This document shows, piece by piece, positions 58,075-64,000 of a stretch of DNA of 64,000 nt. The translations under genes were made by a program, and so were the position numbers. This DNA is from Devosia salina. Its GTDB lineage: Bacteria; Pseudomonadota; Alphaproteobacteria; Rhizobiales; Devosiaceae. Under the pieces are notes generated by a model, which was not told the DNA's origin, searched no databases, and worked only from the letters and a program-made list of their open reading frames with translations. The stretch lies in contig NZ_CP080590.1 of the NCBI RefSeq assembly GCF_019504385.1, forward strand, positions 1,468,001 through 1,532,000. The letters run 5' to 3'. The stretch's first letter is position 1; each line of letters starts with the position of its first letter.

Positions 58075-58345
58075 AGTTCGCCTGCGCCCGGAAAGCTTCG
58101 CCGATGATCGAGCGGCCCAGCTTGACGTAGATGATGTCGCTGAGGCCCCGGCCACCGCCGGCCTTGGCCTCGCCCATGCTCATGGTCTGGACGCCGCTGC
58201 GACGCAAAGATCGGCACGCCGAATCGCGTCGAGAGACGCGCTAGGAAGGGAAACCCCTGCCATGACTGCACGGTCTGCAGGACCGGCACGGTCTCGAAAT
58301 CTGCCGCCGGGCGTGAAAAGAAGATCTGCGCCGCTTGCTGGGCAC
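58075..58345 (-). pseudogene. Decayed ROK-family (NagC/XylR-type) gene remnant
   Basis: One frame encodes SWQGFPFLARLSTRFGVPIF, and after a shift another encodes TMSMGEAKAGGGRGLSDIIY, then VKLGRSIIGEAF. Together these match consecutive parts of ROK regulators (GWDGFPVRxRLExRFGVPVWVDND, then MALGEAxxGxGRG, VKxGTGIGAG). The shift and missing ends show a pseudogene. The rest of 57889-58425 holds no intact gene that I can support. Confidence 0.6.
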
Positions 58346-58425
58346 GGCCATGGTCCAAAAACGAACCGTCAACAGGCCCTGCCGACTTTAAAGAACGGCA
58401 GGGCCGCATCGCTCGATACTAGAGG

Positions 58426-58869
58426 CTAGTCGCCGATCGCGTCGAGTGCTCGAAGGGCTTCCAGGCAGGCAGCCGCGGCTTCGCGGCCCTTGTTGTGCTC
58501 GTCCTTGCGGCTGCGCAGGATGGCCTGCTCGTCGGTATAGGTGGTCAGGATGCCGAAGGTGATGGGCTTGCCTGTTTCGAGCCCGGCCTGCATCAGGCCA
58601 TGAGCGGTGGCCTCACTGATATATTCGAAATGGGCCGTATCGCCCTTGATGACACAGCCCAGGCAAATGACGCCGTCGAAGCCGGACTGCGCGAGCCGCC
58701 TGGCGATGAGCGGAATTTCGAAGGCGCCTGGCGCTGAATAGATGTTGTCCGGCGCGACCGAAACACCATTCTCGGCGAGATAGGCTAGTGCGCCATCGCG
58801 CAGCCCATGGGTGACCTCCAAGTTAAACTGGCTGACGACGATGGCAAGGCGGGGTGCGTTTTCAGGCAT
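58426..58869 (-). CDS. ribH: 6,7-dimethyl-8-ribityllumazine synthase RibH
   Basis: RibH condenses the pyrimidinedione and DHBP to lumazine, the riboflavin precursor. The 147-residue protein has SQFNLEVTHGL, SAPGAFEIPLIARRLA, LGCVIKGDTAHFEYI and KPITFGILTTYTDEQA. Length fits. It overlaps ribA by 8 nt, so the two form an operon; no FMN riboswitch is visible upstream. Confidence 0.95.
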   Translation of the reverse strand: MPENAPRLAIVVSQFNLEVTHGLRDGALAYLAENGVSVAPDNIYSAPGAFEIPLIARRLAQSGFDGVICLGCVIKGDTAHFEYISEATAHGLMQAGLETGKPITFGILTTYTDEQAILRSRKDEHNKGREAAAACLEALRALDAIGD

Positions 58870-59473
58870 TCTGGTTCTCATGGTCCTGGTGGGTGAAGGT
58901 GTGGCCGAATTTGTCCCGCTTGGTCGCGAGATAGCGCCAGTTATAGGGATTGGCCGGGATTTCGAGCGGCACGCGCTCGGCGACGTGGATGCCGAATTTT
59001 TCGAGGGACAGGGCTTTGTCGGGATTGTTCGACAACAGCCGCAGACGGTCGATACCGAGCGAGTGCAGGATCTGCCCGGCAATGCCGTAGTCGCGGGCAT
59101 CGGCGAGAAAACCCAGCGCGGTATTGGCCTCGACGGTGTCGTGCCCCAGGTCCTGCAGGGCATAGGCGCGGATCTTGTTGGCAAGCCCAATGCCGCGGCC
59201 TTCCTGACCGCGCAGGTAGATCAGGGCGCCGCCGTCACCGGTGGCGATCTGGCGCAGGGCCTCCTGCAGTTGCGGCCCGCAATCGCATCGAAATGATCCG
59301 AGCGCGTCCCCGGTCAGGCATTCCGAATGCAGGCGCACCAGCGGTGTACGCCCCAAAGGACTACGGAGCAGCGCCAGATGCTCGGTGCCGTCCAGCCGGC
59401 TACGAAAGGCGCGGACCTCCAGGGGAAGCGGGGAGTGTTCGGTGGGCAGTTCGGACCGCGCCACTTCGTCCAC
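58862..59473 (-). CDS. ribA: GTP cyclohydrolase II RibA
   Basis: RibA opens GTP to start riboflavin synthesis. The 203-residue protein has the zinc and catalytic motif HSECLTGDALGSFRCDCGPQL, YLRGQEGRGIGLANK and LLSNNPDKALSLEKFGI. The start is a GTG at 59473 without a clear ribosome binding site. The sequence just upstream in the same frame (RLTIRDIIAHRLANETLVDE) still resembles the linker of RibBA fusions, so this may be a RibBA that lost its RibB part. A short ORF ending 7 nt before it may couple translation. Confidence 0.9.
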   Translation of the reverse strand: MDEVARSELPTEHSPLPLEVRAFRSRLDGTEHLALLRSPLGRTPLVRLHSECLTGDALGSFRCDCGPQLQEALRQIATGDGGALIYLRGQEGRGIGLANKIRAYALQDLGHDTVEANTALGFLADARDYGIAGQILHSLGIDRLRLLSNNPDKALSLEKFGIHVAERVPLEIPANPYNWRYLATKRDKFGHTFTHQDHENQNA

Positions 59474-59480
59474 CAGTGTT

Positions 59481-59579
59481 TCATTGGCGAGGCGATGGGC
59501 GATAATGTCCCTGATAGTGAGCCGGCACGTTCTGCGCGTTGTTCACGGCCTTCAGGGCGTTTCTGGTAGCGGATTTCAT
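59481..59579 (-). CDS. Possible 32-residue leader ORF upstream of ribA
   Basis: An ATG with GGAG 7 nt upstream opens a 32-codon frame (MKSATRNALKAVNNAQNVPA) that stops 7 nt before the ribA GTG. It overlaps, in another frame, the RibBA-like linker sequence. It could be a coupling ORF that brings ribosomes to the weak ribA start, or the remnant of a frameshifted gene start. Confidence 0.35.
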   Translation of the reverse strand: MKSATRNALKAVNNAQNVPAHYQGHYRPSPRQ

Positions 59580-59658
59580 TTCAAAACTCCATTGTCGTAG
59601 TACTAGCCGGCGAGGTGAACAGGGCTGGCGGTGCCGGCGACCGGGCCCCTTGCGCAGG

Positions 59659-59952
59659 TCAAATTTCGAAGCCGGTCTCGGCAAGACGCCTGCGGGCTTC
59701 TTCGCTCTCATTCTGTTGTTGTTCGTCGTAATCGTCGTCTGTCGGCCAATCGACGCTGCGAAAAGCAGCAATTGCTTTCTCGAGAGACGACCTGGCCTCG
59801 AGCAACCGACATATGGCGTCCGAAGGGTCTGACAGAGCGCCGTACCCGTTGGTGTCACCGCCGGTGCGCAAAGCCTCGACCGCGCTAAACCAGTCGACGC
59901 GAATGGCTGTCGTGGCCTCTCTGGCGGCCTTGATCCTGATACTGACGTTCAT
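59659..59952 (-). CDS. Hypothetical protein of the second accessory cluster
   Basis: The 97-residue product (MNVSIRIKAAREATTAIRVD) is helical and ends with an acidic-polar stretch (WPTDDDYDEQQQNESEEARR). I find no domain. Its ATG overlaps the stop of the upstream 113-residue gene. It is the last gene of a leftward three-gene operon. Confidence 0.5.
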   Translation of the reverse strand: MNVSIRIKAAREATTAIRVDWFSAVEALRTGGDTNGYGALSDPSDAICRLLEARSSLEKAIAAFRSVDWPTDDDYDEQQQNESEEARRRLAETGFEI

Positions 59953-60290
59953 TTCGTTTCCTCCCAAGGGTCACGGTAGGCAAGCTTTGAGGTTGGGTCC
60001 GAAGACCCAAGGATTTGCTCGATCGTGTTGAGAGCCTCAATCTCTTCCATCATCGCGATCCGCCGGCCAGCAACGAAGATTCGAAGTTTGCGATCGAACA
60101 CTGCGCTCTCACCCTTCTTGAGAGTGTCGTGCACAGCCGTTCGCCCCATGCCCATCGCTTTGGACAATCGCGCCTGCCAGCCCCGAATGGGTTGACCTGG
60201 GTCCAGGGGGTCATGGCCGAAGCAGATCATAGCCACCAGTTCAATGCGTCGTTGCCGATCTCCAGGCTTGCCAACTGGGACTTCGATCAT
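59949..60290 (-). CDS. Small helix-turn-helix-like protein
   Basis: The 113-residue protein has GWQARLSKAMGMGRTAVHDTLKK, a pattern like the DNA-binding helices of small phage or plasmid regulators, after a charged N-terminus. It lies 15 bp downstream of the 230-residue gene and overlaps the next gene by 4 nt. A regulatory role in the cluster is plausible; the family is not recognised. Confidence 0.5.
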   Translation of the reverse strand: MIEVPVGKPGDRQRRIELVAMICFGHDPLDPGQPIRGWQARLSKAMGMGRTAVHDTLKKGESAVFDRKLRIFVAGRRIAMMEEIEALNTIEQILGSSDPTSKLAYRDPWEETK

Positions 60291-60305
60291 TTCGTTGCCT
60301 TCTTG

Positions 60306-60998
60306 CTATCGGCCGTGGAGCGCACCGCGATGGTTCTCGATCCAGTATTTGGCCGTGGTCGCCGACTTCAGAGCCCGGTGACCAGGATGAATGTCTGCGA
60401 ACGCTCTGCGAATGTTCAGCGCGTATGCAATCTGCTTTGACGTGCCGCTCAATTGCGGGAGTTCGCCTTCGATTGGCTGCCCGTGGGCGTCAATCTGGGC
60501 TGCCCGCTCCGCATTAATCTCAGCGAGAGCTTCGAGTTCGATGCGCCGGGCCTCGGCCTGCTCGGCCTCCCGTTTCATGCGAGATGCCTCGTCGCGTTTG
60601 CGCTTTTCCAGTGCCTCAATGGCCTGCTGGTGCTGGAGGGGCCAGCGTCGCTGCCGTTCTTCTTCGAATTCTGACTGGCTTAGCTCCACGGCTACGCCGT
60701 CGTCTGTCTTCACGTAGAACTTGCTGCTAGCACGACTGCCAGTGGCAACACCATCAAGCGTGTAGAGTTCATCCGCGTCCAGCTGCCAAATACAACTTCC
60801 GGAGCGCTTGGAGCCGGAGCGATTATCCGTAGTGAAATAGACCGCGACCGAACTGCTATAGCCAATCTGCCGCAAAACGTGGCCTGGACCGTGGGCTCCA
60901 CCGCCCGTAACCTGTCCAATGAACTGAAGCTTTTCCGTGATAACGCCTCGACCAAGATCGAGCGAAGCCGCCATGGTGGCGTTGGACGTTTCCGTCAT
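60306..60998 (-). CDS. Hypothetical protein, larger paralogue of the 40817-41254 product
   Basis: The 230-residue protein has an N-terminal domain (residues about 15-120) aligning with the 145-residue protein in the 40 kb element: ITEKLQFIGQVTGGGAHGPG, RSGSKRSGSCIWQLDADELY, FYVKTDDG. A coiled-coil segment (EALEKRKRDEASRMKREAEQ) and a C-terminal helical domain with TSKQIAYALNIRRAFADIHPG follow. AGGAG precedes the ATG at 60998. It is the first gene of the leftward operon. Function is unknown. Confidence 0.6.
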   Translation of the reverse strand: MTETSNATMAASLDLGRGVITEKLQFIGQVTGGGAHGPGHVLRQIGYSSSVAVYFTTDNRSGSKRSGSCIWQLDADELYTLDGVATGSRASSKFYVKTDDGVAVELSQSEFEEERQRRWPLQHQQAIEALEKRKRDEASRMKREAEQAEARRIELEALAEINAERAAQIDAHGQPIEGELPQLSGTSKQIAYALNIRRAFADIHPGHRALKSATTAKYWIENHRGALHGR

Positions 60999-61083
60999 GT
61001 CTGTCTCCTGTCCCTTGCAGTCAAAACCGCTTTGGGATCGTGTGTCCTTCGGCAAGGCCGTTCCATCGCCGATGTTGAGAGCC

Positions 61084-61111
61084 TAGATCGACAGGATAAT
61101 CCTGTCAACAA
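61084..61111 (-). promoter_or_regulatory. Promoter with overlapping palindromic operator
   Basis: GACAGGAT-A-ATCCTGTC (61090-61106) is a perfect 17-bp palindrome. On the minus strand TTGACA (-35) overlaps it and TAGGCT follows after 17 bp (-10), reading toward the 60998 gene. This is a likely autoregulated promoter of the accessory cluster. Confidence 0.6.
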
Positions 61112-61197
61112 AAATCCGACGAAACATCTGATTTGATGGTTTTGGCGTTTTTCGGTAAAACGGTGCCTGGGCTTGAGAGGGGACGAAAGGGGCGCAT

Positions 61198-61527
61198 ATG
61201 TCCGCGGAAGATGGCAAAGTGATTCGAGATCTGGCGGACCTCTTCATCAGGTTCACCTCAAGCAGAATTGGTCGATTTCTCGAGGTGAATCCCCGGACCG
61301 TTCAGCGGTGGATAAAGACAACGCACGGTCACATTGATGCAGGCGCCCTACCTGAAGATCTTCGCGAAAAAATTTCCAAACAGGCCGAGCTGGTTCGCTC
61401 GATTGGCTTGTTTCAGGCTCTTGACGATATCCGGGAAAAAGCGATCGAGGCGGGAGTTCATGAAGAGGTTCTGGCCGCACATTTTGCTCTGCAATTTGAG
61501 CGAACCACCGGCAAGTCAATAGAGTAG
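61198..61527 (+). CDS. Helix-turn-helix protein of the second accessory cluster
   Basis: The 109-residue protein has a predicted helix-turn-helix at about residues 20-42 (TSSRIGRFLEVNPRTVQRWI) and a helical C-terminus. It is transcribed divergently from the three-gene operon and is the best candidate for the repressor of the 17-bp palindrome between them. GGACGAAAGGGG lies upstream of the ATG. The 282 bp after it (61528-61809) contain only weak short frames. Confidence 0.6.
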   Translation: MSAEDGKVIRDLADLFIRFTSSRIGRFLEVNPRTVQRWIKTTHGHIDAGALPEDLREKISKQAELVRSIGLFQALDDIREKAIEAGVHEEVLAAHFALQFERTTGKSIE

Positions 61528-61809
61528 GGGACTTTGACGGAGCCTTCGGGAACGCTGGGCCCCGGCGCGTTGAAGGCCAATCAAGACAACCCAGACAAGC
61601 TTGAGCGGCCGGTCTGTAACGCGCCCCAAAATGGTCACCGGGGTCGTCGAGAAGGCATCCCAAGAGCGGACACCAAATACATTGGCCGCGAAGGTAATAA
61701 TCGACATACCGCGCTGACCAGCCAACTGCATAATGAGGGGCAAAGAGCGAGCCTCACCCGTAAAACGAGCAAGCTGCCGCGATCTGTCCAATACTGATAT
61801 TGCAGTTCA

Positions 61810-64000
61810 CTAGTTTCGGTCTTCATGTCCCCAATGACGGAGCCAGCCTTCGAGCTCGTCGGCCGGCATCGGTCGGGCAAAGGCATAGCCCTGTAGATAA
61901 TCACAACCCAGCCGGCGCAGAAGATTGGCATGCTCGATTGTCTCGACGCCTTCGGCTACGACGTTAAGACCCAAGGTCTTACCCATTCCGATGATGGACT
62001 TTATGACCGCACGCTTTTCCTGGCTTTCGATGATCGGCTGAACCAGTTGACGGTCTATTTTGAACCGTCGTGGATTGAGTCGAAAAAGACTCAGGAAAGA
62101 GGCGTGACCGGTGCCAAAGTCGTCGATGTCGATGCCGATACCCATCCTCCTGATAGCCTCGATATTCGTGCAGAACTTGTCCTTTTCGTCATCAAGGAAT
62201 ATGGACTCGAGCAGCTCAAAGTTAAGCGTCCCCGGTTCGAAGTCCAGTTTTTGCAGCGAGCAGACCAGTTGCTCGTCGGCTAGGCGGTTGAGGGAGACAT
62301 TGACCGAGATTGAAGGAATAGTGATTTTCCTATGGCGCCATTCCTGCATTTGCGCCACCGCCTGCTCAAGGATCATGCCGTCGATAGTGCTCAGAACGTG
62401 ACGTTCTTCTGCAAATTTCATGAAATGGGCGGGAGCCAGAACACCGCGAGAGGGGTGCTGCCACCGAGCGAGAGCCTCCAAACTGACCACTTGGTTCGTC
62501 TTGGCGTCGACGATTGGTTGGTAGTAGGGCACGAATTGGTTGGTCTCTATGGCTTCAAGGAGTTCTTCCGCAGTGCGCCTTGCTAACTCGATCTCGGAGC
62601 GCAGGTCCTCGGTGAAGTAGTCATGCCGGCCACCACCTCCGGCTTTTGCGCGATAGAGCGCCGCATCAGCATCGCCCAGAAGCTGATCCAAGCTACGATA
62701 GGCCGACGTTTGGGTGGCGATACCTATGCTCGCGCCGAGGCGCAGGGGCCTACCCGAGAAATAGAAAGGCATTGCCAGGCTTGAGAGGATGTTCCCTGCA
62801 AGGCGTTTCAGATGGGTCGGGTCTGCCGCACCTGGGCATACAACAACGAACTCATCGCCACCGCTTCGGGCCAAGAACTCTGCGGAGGTGATTTGGTCCG
62901 AAATGGTCCGGGCTGCGTGTTTCAGAACCGCATCACCAGCAAGATGACCTGCACTGTCGTTGATTTCCTTGAAGTGATCGAGATCGATATGGAGGATGGA
63001 TGTGGGAAGCTGTTTGTCCCGATAGAGATCGCCCAGTATTTGCTCGAGGAACCGGCGGTTGGGTAATTCCGTCAACGGGTCCGTTAGCGCCTGGCGTTCT
63101 ATCTGATCCTTTGCGATCTGCAGTTCGGCATTTCGTGTCTCTGCCAGCCGTTTGGCAGTAACAAGGCTTTCGTGAAGCTTCACATCGTCGGTGATGTCCC
63201 AGTTGGTCCCGACAAGCTTGCTCACTCCGTCATCGTCAAAATAGGTCACGTGGGACATGAGTGTGCGCACCTCACCATCTGTACGCACGATGCGAAACGT
63301 GGACGAAAAATCGCCCTTGCGGCGAATAGCTTCCGTGTTTTCCGATAGGATTTGTTCTGCGTCGTCAGGAAAAATTGCTGCCTGAAAGTCCGTGATCGAG
63401 AGCAGCTTGTGTTGGTCAAAACCATAGATGTCTCGCAGACGTCGATCGTAAATCAGCTGTCCTGAAGCGATATCGGCTTCAAATACCCCGATTTGAGAAA
63501 CAATCAGGGCAAGTTCCAGCCGCTTTGCTAATTTGTTGCTACGTGCTTCGGCTCGTTTGAGTTCGGTAACATCGGTATCGGTGCCAATGAAGCGAACAGG
63601 ACGACCCTGTTCATTGAATTCGACCGGGGCGCCCCGACTTTGAATCCAGATGTAATGCCCATTGCGGTGCTGCTCGCGGTATTCGAACACATTGCGTGGC
63701 AATTGGTCGGCCTGAAGGATATGGATGCGCACGCGTTCTCGATCCAAGGGGTGGACGCGTTCAATCCAGGCCTCCCGAGAGCTGTCAACATGCTCGTCTT
63801 CGCCGTATCCGCGCATTCTCTTCCAAGTAGGAGAGTAAAACACGGTGCCGCGCTCCAGATCAGACTCCCAGACCCCTTGGCCGGCACTTTCCAGCGCAAA
63901 GTTCCAGCGTCTCTCTGCATCTACCAGTTCGAGCAAAGCGTTCTTCTGCTCGTTAATGTCAGCAGCTTGGAGCCAAAGGTATTTTGGTCGCCCAGAGCAA
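61810..64000 (-). CDS. PAS-GGDEF-EAL cyclic-di-GMP signalling protein, partial
   Basis: The gene enters from the right edge and its start is outside the window; the frame is open to the last base. The visible 729 residues hold the end of one PAS/PAC unit (SGRPKYLWLQAADINEQ), two PAS domains (ALESAGQGVWESDLERG and LIVSQIGVFEADIASGQ), an intact GGDEF (SGGDEFVV) and an intact EAL domain (VVSLEALARWQHP). Both c-di-GMP synthesis and breakdown motifs are present, so net activity cannot be told. No membrane segment is seen in the visible part. Confidence 0.9.
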   Translation of the reverse strand, partial: CSGRPKYLWLQAADINEQKNALLELVDAERRWNFALESAGQGVWESDLERGTVFYSPTWKRMRGYGEDEHVDSSREAWIERVHPLDRERVRIHILQADQLPRNVFEYREQHRNGHYIWIQSRGAPVEFNEQGRPVRFIGTDTDVTELKRAEARSNKLAKRLELALIVSQIGVFEADIASGQLIYDRRLRDIYGFDQHKLLSITDFQAAIFPDDAEQILSENTEAIRRKGDFSSTFRIVRTDGEVRTLMSHVTYFDDDGVSKLVGTNWDITDDVKLHESLVTAKRLAETRNAELQIAKDQIERQALTDPLTELPNRRFLEQILGDLYRDKQLPTSILHIDLDHFKEINDSAGHLAGDAVLKHAARTISDQITSAEFLARSGGDEFVVVCPGAADPTHLKRLAGNILSSLAMPFYFSGRPLRLGASIGIATQTSAYRSLDQLLGDADAALYRAKAGGGGRHDYFTEDLRSEIELARRTAEELLEAIETNQFVPYYQPIVDAKTNQVVSLEALARWQHPSRGVLAPAHFMKFAEERHVLSTIDGMILEQAVAQMQEWRHRKITIPSISVNVSLNRLADEQLVCSLQKLDFEPGTLNFELLESIFLDDEKDKFCTNIEAIRRMGIGIDIDDFGTGHASFLSLFRLNPRRFKIDRQLVQPIIESQEKRAVIKSIIGMGKTLGLNVVAEGVETIEHANLLRRLGCDYLQGYAFARPMPADELEGWLRHWGHEDRN

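Noticed and set aside
59580..59660. FMN riboswitch upstream of ribA
   Set aside because: I found none of the conserved RFN pieces such as AGGGCAGGGTGAAATTCCC; only unrelated short hairpins.
61516..61791. 91-codon minus-strand gene after the GGDEF-EAL gene
   Set aside because: No ribosome binding site, no recognised family, and it overlaps the end of the helix-turn-helix gene; could be remnant coding sequence.

Overview
The window looks like the chromosome of a GC-rich alphaproteobacterium, most likely a member of the Hyphomicrobiales (Devosia-like or rhizobia-like). The evidence is a MipZ division ATPase, an HWE/HisKA_2 kinase, a complete FixL-FixJ-FixK oxygen cascade, BluB with an adenosylcobalamin riboswitch, a bacterial transglutaminase-like cysteine peptidase and DUF1127 proteins. 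The genus is inferred, not shown.

Region 1 (1-15.2 kb) is mixed housekeeping: trmFO with a thioesterase, a PfpI-like protein, DUF1127 peptides beside mipZ, a divergent HxlR/DoxX pair, a GH3 beta-glucosidase whose ribosome binding site lies inside a perfect hairpin, a D-Ala-D-Ala carboxypeptidase, a TusA/CAP pair, an HWE kinase, a siderophore-interacting reductase, a PfkB kinase and a PAS protein.

Region 2 (15.2-35.1 kb) is a compact low-oxygen island. It holds fixL, fixJ and fixK, and FixL keeps the haem-ligand His and the O2-contacting Arg of its PAS domain. Around them I find eleven TTGAC-N4-(A/G)TCAA boxes plus two degenerate ones. Nearly all sit 56-78 bp upstream of the first gene of an operon, as expected for class II (-41.5) activation. 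Targets include a P1B-type ATPase operon, a universal stress protein that leads into fixLJ, two BON-domain proteins, a CBS protein, an acyl-CoA synthetase/GNAT fusion, an SPW membrane protein, a PRPP-synthetase-like operon, a host-attachment-like protein and Hsp20 with a phosphoribosyltransferase. One box appears to drive a small RNA of about 100 nt. Two small proteins in the island share a WH-x-CxCRPIP motif.

Region 3 (35.4-38.3 kb) encodes a secreted protein with 38 pentapeptide units (32 of them NGGH), overlapped by a secreted SdrD_B-like protein whose N-terminus runs through palindromic repeats. A further palindromic element and a cysteine peptidase follow.

Region 4 (38.6-47.3 kb) is an integrated element. 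A 3' fragment of tRNA-Arg(CCU) marks its left end, next to a P4-type integrase. It carries an XRE regulator, two unknown proteins, paired operators, a tight four-gene operon (Lon/MoxR-like AAA ATPase, two unknown proteins, calcineurin-like phosphoesterase) that is a candidate uncharacterised defence or stress system, an N-terminally truncated McrC-like nuclease, a degenerate CRISPR-like palindromic repeat array and a panB-like gene fragment.

Region 5 (47.3-59.6 kb) makes cofactors and modified nucleosides: queC-queD-queE behind a preQ1-I riboswitch, a thiC-O-S-G-E-F-D operon behind a TPP riboswitch, bluB behind a cobalamin riboswitch, a queuosine-precursor transporter with queF, a decayed ROK gene, and ribA-ribH.

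Region 6 (59.6-64 kb) is a second small accessory cluster with a paralogue of a gene from the 40 kb element, a palindromic operator over a promoter, a helix-turn-helix protein, and a PAS-GGDEF-EAL protein that runs off the right edge.
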